The notes under the pieces are model-generated. The model saw only the letters and a program-made list of their open reading frames with translations, had not been told where the DNA came from and did not search any database. A DNA stretch of 64,000 bases from Firmicutes bacterium HGW-Firmicutes-11 (GTDB taxonomy: Bacteria; Bacillota; Clostridia; Peptostreptococcales; Anaerovoracaceae): NCBI GenBank assembly GCA_002840285.1, contig PHAE01000002.1, forward strand, positions 1-64,000, read 5' to 3'. Below, in pieces: positions 25,481 through 35,173 of this stretch (within the stretch, counting starts at the first letter, position 1; each line of letters opens with the position of its first letter). The position numbers were made by a program, and so were the translations under genes.

Positions 25481-28400
25481 TTGAGTGAGAACAAGGACGT
25501 TTGGGACCGTTTTGATGAAATAAGCAATGGGTTTGAAAAGGGCGACGCTACAGTCGATCCTGCTATTTCTGTTGCCAATAACGATAACGAAGCGGAGGAT
25601 GTTACAGTAAAGGACAGCCAGATCGAGCGGCCACCCACGCTGAGCACCCGGAGCGGAGTGAACACAGGAGATCGAATGACGAAAAAGAAAAAGGCAAGAA
25701 AGAAAAAAAGGAAATACAAGTTCAATATCAAACGCATCCTTCTGATTATTTTTTTACTCATGGTACTAGCAGCGGGTGCCGTCGGCATCTGGGCTCTTGA
25801 TGTGATTCGAGACACCCCGAGGATCGAAGCGGACAACATATACACTTTGCTTTCCGAGAACTCCGTGCTGTATGACGATGCTGGCAACGAGCTGGAAAAC
25901 ATTTTTTCCGCAGGCGCCGGCTTGCGGACAAATCTCAACTTCACTCAGATGCCAGAAAACTTGGTGGATGCATTCGTTGCCATCGAAGATAAAACCTTTT
26001 GGGATCATAAAGGATTCAACTTCATAAGGATCGTCGGAGCGGTCGTCGATGGATTGAAAAGTGGGGATTCGATCCGAGGCACAAGCACGATCACGCAGCA
26101 GCTGGCCAGAAATCTTTATCTCGAAGATACAAAGAGCCTACGCTCAATGGAAAGAAAATTAAAAGAAGCTTATTATGCGATTCAATTGGAACGTCAACTT
26201 TCCAAAGAACAAATCGTAGAAGCTTATATGAATACGATTTACCTGGGCAGTGGCGCGAATGGAGTGCAGGCAGCATCTCAGACGTATTTTTCCAAAGACG
26301 TCGACCAACTGACACTTGCAGAATGCGCGGTCCTGGCAGCAATACCCAAAAGCCCCAACCAGTTTTCACCGATCAAGAGGCTCGACAATACAGACATCCT
26401 GGATCCTGACAGTCTGGATTTTCTGTACCGGGGCGAGACCTTCAGCATCTGGTATCAAGATGCTTATGTGGATCGCCAACTCCTCGTACTGCAGTTCATG
26501 AAAGAGCAAGAATACATTGATGAAGTAGAGTATCAGGAAGCAGTTGCTCAGGATATCCGTGCTTCGGTCAATCCCAACATCGACGCATCACTGGAGATTT
26601 CTACATATTTTGCTGACTACGTGGTGGCAGAAGTGATTCAGGACCTGATGTTCGAATATGATGTGGAAGAAGAAGTGGCAAGGAACATGGTGTACAACGG
26701 CGGGCTTCGAATCCACAGCACGTTGAATGTCAATATGCAGAAGATCGCGGAAGCAGAGTTTGCAAAAAATGCAAACTTCCCCGGCGTCACAGGGTTGAAC
26801 AAGGACAAGGCCGGAAATGCAAGAGACGCTGCCGGTAAAATTCTCCTTTATGCCTTTGGCAATATGTTTGATGAGGAAGGCAACTTCACCTTGTCACCTT
26901 CAGAGTTCCAATGGAACGAAGACGGTTCCATGACTGTCTTCAAGGGAAACCGTCTCAACATTTTCAAGACCGAAGTCCAAGGCGCAGTCGACTACAGTGT
27001 GGAATTCAAGCCAATGTATCGTGTCGATGATGGAATCTTCTATGCGATCCCCGGCGGTTACCTGTTGATCCCATCGGAGTTCAAGGATCGTGACCAAGAC
27101 GGGAATCTGATTTTAAAGAAGGAGTTTTTCGAGGAAAAGACCGCATTTCAAGCAGTCGGAGAAACGATCGTGGTCGCCAAGGATTATTATCAGTTGAAAG
27201 AGAAAGTCATACAACCCCAGGCTGCTATGGTGATCTTCGACTATAAAACCGGTGGCATCAAAGCGATGGCAGGAGGCCGTAGCTTGAGTGGAAAACTCTT
27301 GTTCAACCGGGCCATCAGTCCGAGGCAACCGGGTTCAGCGATCAAACCTATGGGTGTGTACGGTCCGGCTCTTCAACGGTCAGTGGATATGGTTGCAAAC
27401 GGCTCCACAGAAGGAGCAAAAATGTGGACTGCGGCTTCGGTCATCGACGATGCGCCGCTGGTTCTCGACGGCAAACTTTGGCCAAAGAACTGGTACAACG
27501 GTTATCGGGGCCTTCATACGCTTCGCCAATCCGTCGAACAGTCGATCAACGTAAATGCAGTCAAGACGTTCAACGACATCGGTCCTGCTACTTCCCTGGC
27601 ATTTCTCAAAAAGCTTGGCGTCACGTCAGTTGTGGAGTCTGGCAGCATCAATGACATGAACCCGGCAGCTCTCGCGCTTGGGGGAATGACGCAAGGAGTC
27701 TCACCTCTGCAGATGGCCGCCGGATACGCCGCTTTTGCCAACCAAGGAATTTATACCGAACCGGTATCCTATACCACGGTCACGAACAAAAAAGGCGAGA
27801 TCCTTTTGGAAGGAGCGCCGAAGCGGGAACAAGCGATGGACCGGGGCGTTGCCTTCCTGATGACTGATATCCTCCGGACTACAGTTACCAACGGCATTGC
27901 CGGCTCTGCCGCCATTGGATCCAGCCCGGTTGCAGGTAAAACCGGCACTACCACTGACAATTACGATGCCTGGTTCGTTGGTCTCACGCCACACTACGCG
28001 GCAGCCCTTTGGATCGGCAATGATATCAATCTGGAGCTCTCTCAGGGAAGCATCGCTGCGGCAAGACTCTGGAGCAAAATCATGAAGCAGGTCCACGTCG
28101 GTCTTCCCGCAGGCAGTTTTCCCACAGCGGACAACATCGTAAGCGTGACCATCGATACGAAATCAGGCAAACTTCCATCCGAACTCTCTGCGCTGGATCC
28201 CAGAGGTACGGTGAGAAGTGAGTATTTCGTGAATGGGACTCAACCGGTGGAGATCGATGATGTTCACGTCTATGCGACGATCTGTGCCGATTCCGGTGAA
28301 CTGCCAACGCCCTATTGTCCCAATCCCGTGACCCAGGTCCGGATACGCCGACCGGAAGGGTCTGTCATATATTATGAGGGTGCAGGGGTCGCCGATATCG

Positions 28401-28621
28401 GGTATGAAGTCCCGCATTACTACTGCAATCTGCACAACCTCGACCCTGTCATGTATCCGATCGACCCGTCCAAGACCCTTGATACTACGTTTGTCTGGCC
28501 AGGCACGCCTCCCGGCCTGGGCGATGATGACGTGCCTCCAGGGGATGATGATGGCGATGGCAACAACGGAAATGGAAACAATAATAATTCTGGAACCGAT
28601 AAGCCAGAATGGCTAAATTAA
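25481..28621 (+). CDS. Class A penicillin-binding protein 1A
   Basis: This 1046-residue bifunctional peptidoglycan synthase is anchored by a membrane helix near residues 85-107 after a basic stretch (KKKKARKKKRKYK). The GT51 glycosyltransferase domain has catalytic E169 in VAIEDKTFWDHKG and the motif RGTSTITQQLARNL. The transpeptidase domain has S619 and K622 (PGSAIKP), SIN, and K820-T-G. The C-terminal tail is a low-complexity Gly/Asp/Asn stretch. The start is TTG 25481, after AAAGGCAGGTG. The longer frame from 25334 includes the promoter and is rejected. The acidic N-terminal cytoplasmic region is longer than usual. Confidence 0.93.
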   Translation: MSENKDVWDRFDEISNGFEKGDATVDPAISVANNDNEAEDVTVKDSQIERPPTLSTRSGVNTGDRMTKKKKARKKKRKYKFNIKRILLIIFLLMVLAAGAVGIWALDVIRDTPRIEADNIYTLLSENSVLYDDAGNELENIFSAGAGLRTNLNFTQMPENLVDAFVAIEDKTFWDHKGFNFIRIVGAVVDGLKSGDSIRGTSTITQQLARNLYLEDTKSLRSMERKLKEAYYAIQLERQLSKEQIVEAYMNTIYLGSGANGVQAASQTYFSKDVDQLTLAECAVLAAIPKSPNQFSPIKRLDNTDILDPDSLDFLYRGETFSIWYQDAYVDRQLLVLQFMKEQEYIDEVEYQEAVAQDIRASVNPNIDASLEISTYFADYVVAEVIQDLMFEYDVEEEVARNMVYNGGLRIHSTLNVNMQKIAEAEFAKNANFPGVTGLNKDKAGNARDAAGKILLYAFGNMFDEEGNFTLSPSEFQWNEDGSMTVFKGNRLNIFKTEVQGAVDYSVEFKPMYRVDDGIFYAIPGGYLLIPSEFKDRDQDGNLILKKEFFEEKTAFQAVGETIVVAKDYYQLKEKVIQPQAAMVIFDYKTGGIKAMAGGRSLSGKLLFNRAISPRQPGSAIKPMGVYGPALQRSVDMVANGSTEGAKMWTAASVIDDAPLVLDGKLWPKNWYNGYRGLHTLRQSVEQSINVNAVKTFNDIGPATSLAFLKKLGVTSVVESGSINDMNPAALALGGMTQGVSPLQMAAGYAAFANQGIYTEPVSYTTVTNKKGEILLEGAPKREQAMDRGVAFLMTDILRTTVTNGIAGSAAIGSSPVAGKTGTTTDNYDAWFVGLTPHYAAALWIGNDINLELSQGSIAAARLWSKIMKQVHVGLPAGSFPTADNIVSVTIDTKSGKLPSELSALDPRGTVRSEYFVNGTQPVEIDDVHVYATICADSGELPTPYCPNPVTQVRIRRPEGSVIYYEGAGVADIGYEVPHYYCNLHNLDPVMYPIDPSKTLDTTFVWPGTPPGLGDDDVPPGDDDGDGNNGNGNNNNSGTDKPEWLN

Positions 28622-28630
28622 TACATAAAA

Positions 28631-28668
28631 AAACGCCGGCAGGAGTTGTCTCCGCCGGCGTTTTTATA
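28631..28668. terminator. Bidirectional terminator between PBP1A and etfA
   Basis: AAACGCCGGC pairs with GCCGGCGTTT, extended inward by GGAG with CTCC. T-runs flank both sides, so it can serve both converging genes. Confidence 0.9.
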
Positions 28669-28681
28669 TTATTCAATCGTC

Positions 28682-29974
28682 TTACATTGCTGTTTTGGAG
28701 CAGGCATCGAACAGGGATTCTGCGTTCCCCCACTCCTCGATCAGACAGGGGATGACTTTATAAAGATCGCCAACGATTCCATAGTCAGCCACTTCGAATA
28801 TCGGCGCTTCCGGATCCTTATTGATCGCAATGATCAAATCCGATGTCTGCATTCCGGCAAGGTGCTGAATGGCTCCGGATATGCCGCAGGCAAAATAAAT
28901 CTTTGGCTTGACCGTCGTTCCGGTCTGTCCCACCTGATGGGAATGATCGATCCAACCGGCATCGACTGCGGCTCTAGAAGAGCCGACGACTCCTCCGACC
29001 GCATGGGCAAATTCGGTGATCAGTTCAAATCCCGAAGGATCTCCGAGACCTCTCCCGCCGGAACAGATGATCTCTGCATCGGTCAGGGACACAAGCTCTT
29101 TCGCTGCCTTTACTACTTCCAGAACTTCTGTGCGAATGTCTGCTCGTACGATAGCTGGTTCGACCTTGATCAGTATCCCTTGTTTCGTTTCGTCCCGCTC
29201 CAGCTTCTGCATGACGCCAGGACGAACCGTGGCCATTTGGGGCCGGTGTTTGGGACAAAGGATCGTTGCCATGATGTTGCCGCCAAATGCAGGGCGGGTC
29301 TGCTTCAGGTTTTTATCTTCCGAATTGGGATCCAATGAAGACGTGTCCAGCGTCGTGCACTTGTTCAGATACTGAATGTAGTTTCCCGTGTTTACATCCA
29401 GACGTGTGCAGTCTGCGGTCAGTCCCGTATCCAGTCTGGCGGCTACTCTCGGAGCCAGATCTCTGCCGATATGAGTTGCGCCAAAAAGAACGATTTCCGG
29501 CTTGTATTCACGGATCGCATCGGTCATGACCTTTGTGTATCCATCGGTGGTGTACTTCTCAAGCAGCGGATCGTCGATCTGATAAACGACATCTGCGCCA
29601 CAGGCGTAGAGTTCCGGGATCAAGTGATCCGTTTTATGACCGATCAACAATGCACATACGTTCCTGTCGCCGATCTCCCGTGATAGTTTGTTCCCCTCGC
29701 CTAAAAGCTCCAGGGCCACGTTCATCAGCTTTCCTGCCCTCTGTTCGACAAAGACCCATACATCCTTGTATGCAGAAAGGTCCACGATTTCGGCGGCCCT
29801 TTCCTCGCATTTTTCGATCGCATCGAAGGGACAGGCCGGAATGCACTGTCCACAAGCCGTGCAAGCTTCATTGATCACTGCCAATTTTCCCGCCATATCG
29901 ATCGCATCGAAGGGACAGGCTTTGATGCAGAGCTTGCAACCCTTGCATTTATCATTGATTACTTTGATTGCCAT
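28682..29974 (-). CDS. etfA: Electron transfer flavoprotein alpha subunit with N-terminal ferredoxin domain
   Basis: This 430-residue EtfA carries an N-terminal 2x[4Fe-4S] ferredoxin module ([17 protein letters not shown] and [18 protein letters not shown], residues 1-55). It is followed by the EtfA alpha/beta domain and a C-terminal FAD domain with [18 protein letters not shown] and [14 protein letters not shown]. Ferredoxin-bearing EtfA subunits are known from bifurcating caffeyl-CoA reductase and lactate dehydrogenase complexes. The FAD in domain II would pass electrons to butyryl-CoA dehydrogenase. It is the last gene of bcd-etfB-etfA, 17 bp after etfB. Confidence 0.95.
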   Translation of the reverse strand: MAIKVINDKCKGCKLCIKACPFDAIDMAGKLAVINEACTACGQCIPACPFDAIEKCEERAAEIVDLSAYKDVWVFVEQRAGKLMNVALELLGEGNKLSREIGDRNVCALLIGHKTDHLIPELYACGADVVYQIDDPLLEKYTTDGYTKVMTDAIREYKPEIVLFGATHIGRDLAPRVAARLDTGLTADCTRLDVNTGNYIQYLNKCTTLDTSSLDPNSEDKNLKQTRPAFGGNIMATILCPKHRPQMATVRPGVMQKLERDETKQGILIKVEPAIVRADIRTEVLEVVKAAKELVSLTDAEIICSGGRGLGDPSGFELITEFAHAVGGVVGSSRAAVDAGWIDHSHQVGQTGTTVKPKIYFACGISGAIQHLAGMQTSDLIIAINKDPEAPIFEVADYGIVGDLYKVIPCLIEEWGNAESLFDACSKTAM

Positions 29975-29991
29975 TGTTTCATCCTCCTCAA

Positions 29992-30786
29992 TCAGATCGC
30001 ATGTTTTTCTTTTAAACGAATCAGTAATGCCTTCGCGACGTCTTTATCGCAGTCACCTTCCAGCATGATGCCTTTGCCCTTTGCTGCCGGAGAAAAAGAT
30101 CGGAACACGTTGGTCGGTGACGACTCCAGTCCCACTTCCGTCAGATCGACACCCAATGCAGCGGCACCCCATACCGGAATTTCCTTTTTTGTTGCCTCAT
30201 AGATGCCCCCTATATGCATATATCTGGGCTCGTTGAGTTCCTTGATCGCGGTGAGCATGCAAGGCATGCCGATCTTGATTTTTTCGTAACCGTCTTCCAG
30301 TGCTCGTTTGACGATGATATCTTTATCAACGATCTCGAATTCCGTGACATAAGTGACCTGGGGGATATCAAGTTTTTCAGCGATCTGCGGACCGACTTGA
30401 GCGGTATCACCGTCGATGGCCTGGCGTCCTGCAAAGATGATGTCAAACTCCCCGATTTTTCGGATCGCTGCCGCCAACGCATTTGATGTTGCCCAGGTAT
30501 CTGATCCTCCCAAGGCCCGGTCAGAAGCCAGGATTGCTTCATCTGCGCCCATTGCAAGGCACTCGATCAACATATCCTTTGCTTGTGGCGGTCCCATCGT
30601 CAGAACGGTGATATGGGTATCTTTGTATAGATCTTTGATTCGTAGCGCCTCTTCCAGCGCGTTTGCGTCATCATGGTTCAATATGCTGGGAACTCCGTCC
30701 CGGATCAAAGTGTTCTTGACCGGGTCGATCTTAACTTCATTCGTGTCGGGAACCTGTTTCGCACATACGATGATTTTCAATGCCAT
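29992..30786 (-). CDS. etfB: Electron transfer flavoprotein beta subunit
   Basis: This 264-residue EtfB pairs with EtfA and carries the second FAD (in bifurcating types) or AMP (in conventional types). The segment [20 protein letters not shown] is characteristic of anaerobic, probably bifurcating Etfs that oxidise NADH. The ATG at 30786 follows a purine-rich GGAAGGGGAG. It lies 17 bp after bcd. Confidence 0.94.
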   Translation of the reverse strand: MALKIIVCAKQVPDTNEVKIDPVKNTLIRDGVPSILNHDDANALEEALRIKDLYKDTHITVLTMGPPQAKDMLIECLAMGADEAILASDRALGGSDTWATSNALAAAIRKIGEFDIIFAGRQAIDGDTAQVGPQIAEKLDIPQVTYVTEFEIVDKDIIVKRALEDGYEKIKIGMPCMLTAIKELNEPRYMHIGGIYEATKKEIPVWGAAALGVDLTEVGLESSPTNVFRSFSPAAKGKGIMLEGDCDKDVAKALLIRLKEKHAI

Positions 30787-30803
30787 TTTGCTTTCTCCCC
30801 TTC

Positions 30804-31949
30804 CTATCTGCCAAACACATCGGCTGCGATGACGATTTTTTGGACTTCAGAAGTCCCTTCGTAGATTTCGGTTATCTTGGCGTCCCGCATCATCCGTTCC
30901 ACCGGATAATCCTTCGTATAACCGTAACCGCCGTGAAGCTGAACTGCTTTCGTCGTCACGTACATGGCGGTCTCTGCAGCGTAGAGCTTGGCCATCGCCG
31001 AATAGGGGCCGTATTTCAGATGTTTGTCCTTACGGTCGGCCGCCTGATAAATCAGTAATCTGGCCGCTTCGATCCTCGTCTTCATGTCTGCGATCTCAAA
31101 TTGAAGACCCTGGAAAGCGGCGATGCTTTTTCCGAATTGTTTTCTCGCTTTCATGTACTCGACGGTCACGTCAAATGCTCCCTGAGCGATCCCAAGAGCC
31201 TGGGAGGCGATGCCGATCCGCCCGCCGTCCAAGGTTGCCATAGCTATTTTGAATCCTTCCCCGACTTGTCCGAGAAGGTTTTCTTTCGGTACGATGCAAT
31301 TCTGGAAAATCAGTTCTGTCGTCGAGGATGCACAGATCCCCATCTTATCTTCTGTTTTTCCTACAGAGAATCCGGGAAATTCCTTCTCAATGATAAAAGC
31401 GCTGATCCCGCCACGAGTGCCTTTTGACTTGTCTGTCATTGCCACTACAATAAAGGTATCCGCAAAGCCGCCGTTTGTGATGAACACCTTGGCGCCGTTC
31501 AATTCCCAGTGATCGCCACGGTCGATCGCTCTGGTTTGCTGCCCGCCGGCATCTGTACCGGCATTGGGTTCAGTCAAGCCGAACGCTCCCAGTTTCTCGC
31601 CTTTCGCGATGGGGATCAGATACTTTTTCTTCTGTTCTTCTGTTCCGTAAGCAAACAGTGGCCATCCGCAAAGAGAAGTATGCGCAGAGCAGATGACTCC
31701 GGTGGAAGCACAGACCCGGGACAATTCTTCAACTGTGATGGCATAGGCCATGTTGTCACCGCCGGCACCACCGTACTCCTTCGGAAATGGCACGCCAAGG
31801 AGTCCGTATCTGCCCATTTTTTCCACATTCTCGGTGGGAAAACGATGTTCTTTGTCGATGTCAGCGGCGATGGGCTCCACTTCGTTCACGGCAAATTTTC
31901 GTACCATTTTCCTTACAAATTCCTGTTCCTTGGTCAGTTGAAAGTTCAT
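30804..31949 (-). CDS. bcd: Short-chain (butyryl-CoA) acyl-CoA dehydrogenase
   Basis: This 381-residue FAD enzyme should reduce crotonyl-CoA to butyryl-CoA with electrons from EtfAB. The catalytic base is E364 in IYEGTSE, equivalent to E367 of the Megasphaera enzyme. Family motifs include [14 protein letters not shown] and [20 protein letters not shown]. The ATG at 31949 follows AGGAGG; the frame from 31976 is slightly longer. The operon lacks crt, hbd and thl, so the substrate supply must come from elsewhere, and crotonyl-CoA from AbfD in this same window is an obvious source. Confidence 0.93.
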   Translation of the reverse strand: MNFQLTKEQEFVRKMVRKFAVNEVEPIAADIDKEHRFPTENVEKMGRYGLLGVPFPKEYGGAGGDNMAYAITVEELSRVCASTGVICSAHTSLCGWPLFAYGTEEQKKKYLIPIAKGEKLGAFGLTEPNAGTDAGGQQTRAIDRGDHWELNGAKVFITNGGFADTFIVVAMTDKSKGTRGGISAFIIEKEFPGFSVGKTEDKMGICASSTTELIFQNCIVPKENLLGQVGEGFKIAMATLDGGRIGIASQALGIAQGAFDVTVEYMKARKQFGKSIAAFQGLQFEIADMKTRIEAARLLIYQAADRKDKHLKYGPYSAMAKLYAAETAMYVTTKAVQLHGGYGYTKDYPVERMMRDAKITEIYEGTSEVQKIVIAADVFGR

Positions 31950-32082
31950 CTTCTGCCTGCCTCCTATCAATATCAATCTTTTTATATTGTTATAATTTTA
32001 ACACTTACAAGTTAATTAAACACCATTTCTGCTAGAAATGCAACTATTTTTTTGCTATTTTCGCTAAAAGTTTGTTTTGATA

Positions 32083-33273
32083 TTAACGAGATGTAGAGGT
32101 TGAAACGAAGACCTTTCTCGATTCCAGAGCGATCGTTGTCAAAGCATCGATATCCAACTTCTTTTCCGACTCCAGTATCTCAGAGATGCGAGGTCTTGTC
32201 TTCGGATGACGGGGGAGAAAAACAGTACAGCAATCCTCATGGGGGAGGATCGAAGTCTCAAACGTCCCGATCTCTTGGGCTTTTTCTATGATTTCGACTT
32301 TGTCCATGGCGATCAGCGGTCTCATCACCGGCATAGATACCACGTGATCCGTCACGACCAATGCCTCCGCAGTCTGGCTAGCCACCTGGCCAAGGTTTTC
32401 ACCTGTGATCAGCATCATGCAGTCCGTTTCCAGGGCGATGATCTCTGCGATGCGCATCATGAAGCGCCGGACGAGAATGGTCATCTCATCTTCCGGGCAG
32501 TTTGCAGCGATCGCTTCTTGCACTGGCAGTAGATTGATGCTGTGTATCTTAAACTTTCCGCAGTACGCAGAAAGCAGGAAAGCCAGATCTTTGACTTTTT
32601 CCAGAGCCCGTTCGCTCGTGTACGGGTACGAATGAAAATGCACCGCTTCCAGCAGCATGCCTCTCTTTGCCATCAAGAATGCTGCAACCGGACTGTCGAT
32701 CCCGCCGGACAGCAAAACCATACCCTTACCATTGGTTCCCAGAGGCAATCCTCCAAAGGCGGCGATCTTTTCGTCAAACAAGAAACTTCTTTCTCTTCTG
32801 ACGTGAAGATATAAGATCCTCTCGGGGGTGTGGATATCTACTGAAAGCTCTGGGAAAGCATCCAAAACCACCTCGCCGATGCGACTCGCGATCGCCGGCG
32901 ACGTCACCGGGAAGGTTTTGTCAGAACGTTTGGCGTCCACCTTGAAGGTTTTGACTCCATCTGTTTCGATTCGTTGGCGCATAAAGGCGATCGACGCTGC
33001 TTCGAGCTCGTCCATGTCAGAAGGACATTCTATCGCCGGGCTGATGGTGTCGACGCCAAACACCCTGGACATCTCCTTGATCAGCGTCTTTTCGTCAAGT
33101 GCTTCCGGGGCTCGGACGACGATCAATCCATCTTCCCGTCGTATGTCGATCCCTTTGTGGCTTTTCGTTACGAAACGCAGTCGTTCCACCAGCATTCGTT
33201 CAAAGTATGGTTTGTTGGTGCGTTTCAGCGCCACTTCGCCACAGCGTATCAAATAGGTTTTCTTACCTTCCAA
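32083..33273 (-). CDS. thiI: tRNA 4-thiouridine synthase ThiI
   Basis: This 396-residue protein adds sulfur to U8 of tRNAs and can feed sulfur to thiamine thiazole synthesis. It has an N-terminal ferredoxin-like and THUMP region (about 1-165) and a PP-loop ATPase with LLSGGIDSPVAAFL. There is no C-terminal rhodanese domain, so it is the short form found in Bacillus and clostridia. The start is TTG 33273, 7 nt after AGGAGG, and it overlaps the cysteine desulfurase gene by 11 nt. This pairing recalls the dedicated NifZ-ThiI pair of Bacillus. Confidence 0.93.
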   Translation of the reverse strand: MEGKKTYLIRCGEVALKRTNKPYFERMLVERLRFVTKSHKGIDIRREDGLIVVRAPEALDEKTLIKEMSRVFGVDTISPAIECPSDMDELEAASIAFMRQRIETDGVKTFKVDAKRSDKTFPVTSPAIASRIGEVVLDAFPELSVDIHTPERILYLHVRRERSFLFDEKIAAFGGLPLGTNGKGMVLLSGGIDSPVAAFLMAKRGMLLEAVHFHSYPYTSERALEKVKDLAFLLSAYCGKFKIHSINLLPVQEAIAANCPEDEMTILVRRFMMRIAEIIALETDCMMLITGENLGQVASQTAEALVVTDHVVSMPVMRPLIAMDKVEIIEKAQEIGTFETSILPHEDCCTVFLPRHPKTRPRISEILESEKKLDIDALTTIALESRKVFVSTSTSR

Positions 33274-34426
33274 GATTCGTCCTCCTTCTGAGATTCCGCA
33301 TTCCCTCTGTCGCTGTCGCCAATGTTGCGACGACGACATCCATTTCTTCTGTCGTGTTGAATTCGCTGATGCTGAAGCGTATTGCGCTTTCCGTCAGTGC
33401 GGCCGGGAGTCCGGCTGCAGTCAATACCTGACTTGCCTTTTTCCGGGAGGAACAGGCCGCTCCGGTGGAAACAAATATTTCTTTTTGCTCGAGTGTGTGA
33501 AGCAACACTTCTCCCCGACATCCGGGAAAGCTTACGTTCAAGATCGAAGGTGAAGAGACGCCGTTTTCCACCGAGTCTTGTCCCCAGACGTTCTCCGGGC
33601 TATTGATGACGCAGTCTTCGATTTTATCTTTCAACTCAGACATCAGATGGGTTCTCACCAACTGGATCTGATCTATCCTCGCTTCCTGATTTTTTTGCTG
33701 CTGCTCCGCTGCAATTCCGAACCCAACGATCCCGGGAGTGTTTTCCGTGCCTCCACGCAGACCATGCTCCTGGCCTCCGCCGTAAATCAGGGGCTCCAGT
33801 TTGGTCCCTTTCTTGACGTAGAGCGCACCGACACCCTTTGGACCATGGATCTTGTGCGCACTTACCGACATGAGGTCGAGATGGCAGGCTGCCAGATCGA
33901 CGGGAATTTTTCCCATGGCCTGAACGCCATCTGTATGAAAAAGGATGCCTCCGATGTTTTGAAGAATGTTACCGATCGCCTCCAGTGGTTGGACCGTACC
34001 CAGTTCGTTGTTCACTGCCATGACGGAAACGAGGATCGTGGATGCATCAACAGTTCGTTTCAACTCGTCCAGATCCACCAGACCGTGCCGGTCCACACCG
34101 ATAACAGCGACTGTAAATCCATCCCGTTCCAACTTCTGGCAGGCGGTCAGCACGGCAGGGTGTTCAATGGCGGTCACGATGATTTTGTTGCCTCGCCGAC
34201 GGTTGGCGTAGGCTCCTCCGCCCGAGCCGGTGAAAAGAAGTTCGCCAGGGTCTGCATGCAGAGCATCCGCCACTTTTTTTCTCGCCGAGCGAAGCGCCAT
34301 TTCGGCTTGTAGACCCATGCGATGTAAAGAGGAAGGATTGCCGAAGCACTCCTCCTGCATCCGCCTCATTTCATGAATCACTTCATCGTATGGACGTGTG
34401 GTCGCGCTGTTATCCAGATAAATCAT
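33263..34426 (-). CDS. NifS-like cysteine desulfurase with a deletion in the PLP-phosphate loop
   Basis: This 387-residue class V aminotransferase-fold enzyme should take sulfur from cysteine and pass it to ThiI. The PLP lysine is K192 in SVSAHKIHGPKG, and the persulfide cysteine is C325 in STGAACSSRKK. A normal NifS has FTSGGTEANNLAI followed by about ten residues. Here the text runs FTGSGGGAYANRRRGNK, so about ten residues including the TEANN phosphate-binding loop are missing in frame. Activity is therefore uncertain. The ATG at 34426 follows AAAGG. It overlaps the phosphatase gene by 17 nt upstream and thiI downstream. Confidence 0.85.
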   Translation of the reverse strand: MIYLDNSATTRPYDEVIHEMRRMQEECFGNPSSLHRMGLQAEMALRSARKKVADALHADPGELLFTGSGGGAYANRRRGNKIIVTAIEHPAVLTACQKLERDGFTVAVIGVDRHGLVDLDELKRTVDASTILVSVMAVNNELGTVQPLEAIGNILQNIGGILFHTDGVQAMGKIPVDLAACHLDLMSVSAHKIHGPKGVGALYVKKGTKLEPLIYGGGQEHGLRGGTENTPGIVGFGIAAEQQQKNQEARIDQIQLVRTHLMSELKDKIEDCVINSPENVWGQDSVENGVSSPSILNVSFPGCRGEVLLHTLEQKEIFVSTGAACSSRKKASQVLTAAGLPAALTESAIRFSISEFNTTEEMDVVVATLATATEGMRNLRRRTNLGR

Positions 34427-35093
34427 CTTGCTGCCTTTCATTGTGGTCGAGAAAATGAGTCAGCACATCTGCAGGATGATCGACTATGATTTCTGCACCT
34501 TCGCCCATCAACCGCTCTCGGGAACGGTAACCCCAGGAAACTCCCAAGAAATCAATGCCGGAATTGATTGCCGTCCGCACATCGATATCGGAATCTCCTA
34601 CGTATAAGACTTGTTCCCTGGTCGTTCCTAACTGCAACAACACTTCCCGGACATTGTCCGGAGCTGGTTTTTTTCTACGTTCAGGACTGTCACCGATCGC
34701 AACGTCGATCAGTGTGCCGAAATAATGACTACATACCGCTTTTGCCGCTTCGTCCATTTTGTTAGTGACTACGGCGATGCTGGCACCATGGATCCTGAGA
34801 TTGGCCAGAAGGTCGATTATCCCCTCGTAGGGCTTCGTTTTGTTCATCATGCGCTGGATATAGGCCGCCTCGAACAATTTGGTACATCGGTCGATTTCCG
34901 ATGGCTCCGTACCTTCCGGAAGACACGCTTCCATCAGGAACCGATACCCCTCTCCGATCCCGTTTTTCACATCTTCTATCGTTTTGCCCTGGTACCCTTC
35001 CCTGTCCATGACCAGGTTCACGCTGTCAGTCAAATCCTCCAGGGTATCGATCAGAGTACCGTCAAGGTCGAACAATACTGTATTGTATTTCAT
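34410..35093 (-). CDS. HAD-family phosphatase (phosphoglycolate phosphatase-like)
   Basis: This 227-residue haloacid dehalogenase-type phosphatase has nucleophile D9 and acid/base D11 in VLFDLDGTLIDT. Motif II is VVTNKM, and motif IV is YVGDSDIDVRTAINSG. The insertion between motifs I and II is a helical cap (C1), as in Gph and PpaX. The ATG at 35093 follows GGGGTGGAG closely. It is the first gene of a three-gene overlapping operon with the desulfurase and thiI. The substrate cannot be told from sequence. Confidence 0.88.
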   Translation of the reverse strand: MKYNTVLFDLDGTLIDTLEDLTDSVNLVMDREGYQGKTIEDVKNGIGEGYRFLMEACLPEGTEPSEIDRCTKLFEAAYIQRMMNKTKPYEGIIDLLANLRIHGASIAVVTNKMDEAAKAVCSHYFGTLIDVAIGDSPERRKKPAPDNVREVLLQLGTTREQVLYVGDSDIDVRTAINSGIDFLGVSWGYRSRERLMGEGAEIIVDHPADVLTHFLDHNERQQDDLSG

Positions 35094-35117
35094 TTCTCCA
35101 CCCCTGTCATTCAAAAA

Positions 35118-35149
35118 AAAATAGAACTGCCCGAGAGCAGTTCTATTTT
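35118..35149 (-). terminator. Intrinsic terminator of the peroxiredoxin gene
   Basis: AAATAGAACTGC pairs with GCAGTTCTATTT across a 6-nt loop, with one more A-T pair outside. On the minus strand it is followed by eight T. It begins 25 nt after the peroxiredoxin stop. Confidence 0.9.
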
Positions 35150-35173
35150 ATCACAGTTTCCGGTTTATTGTCA

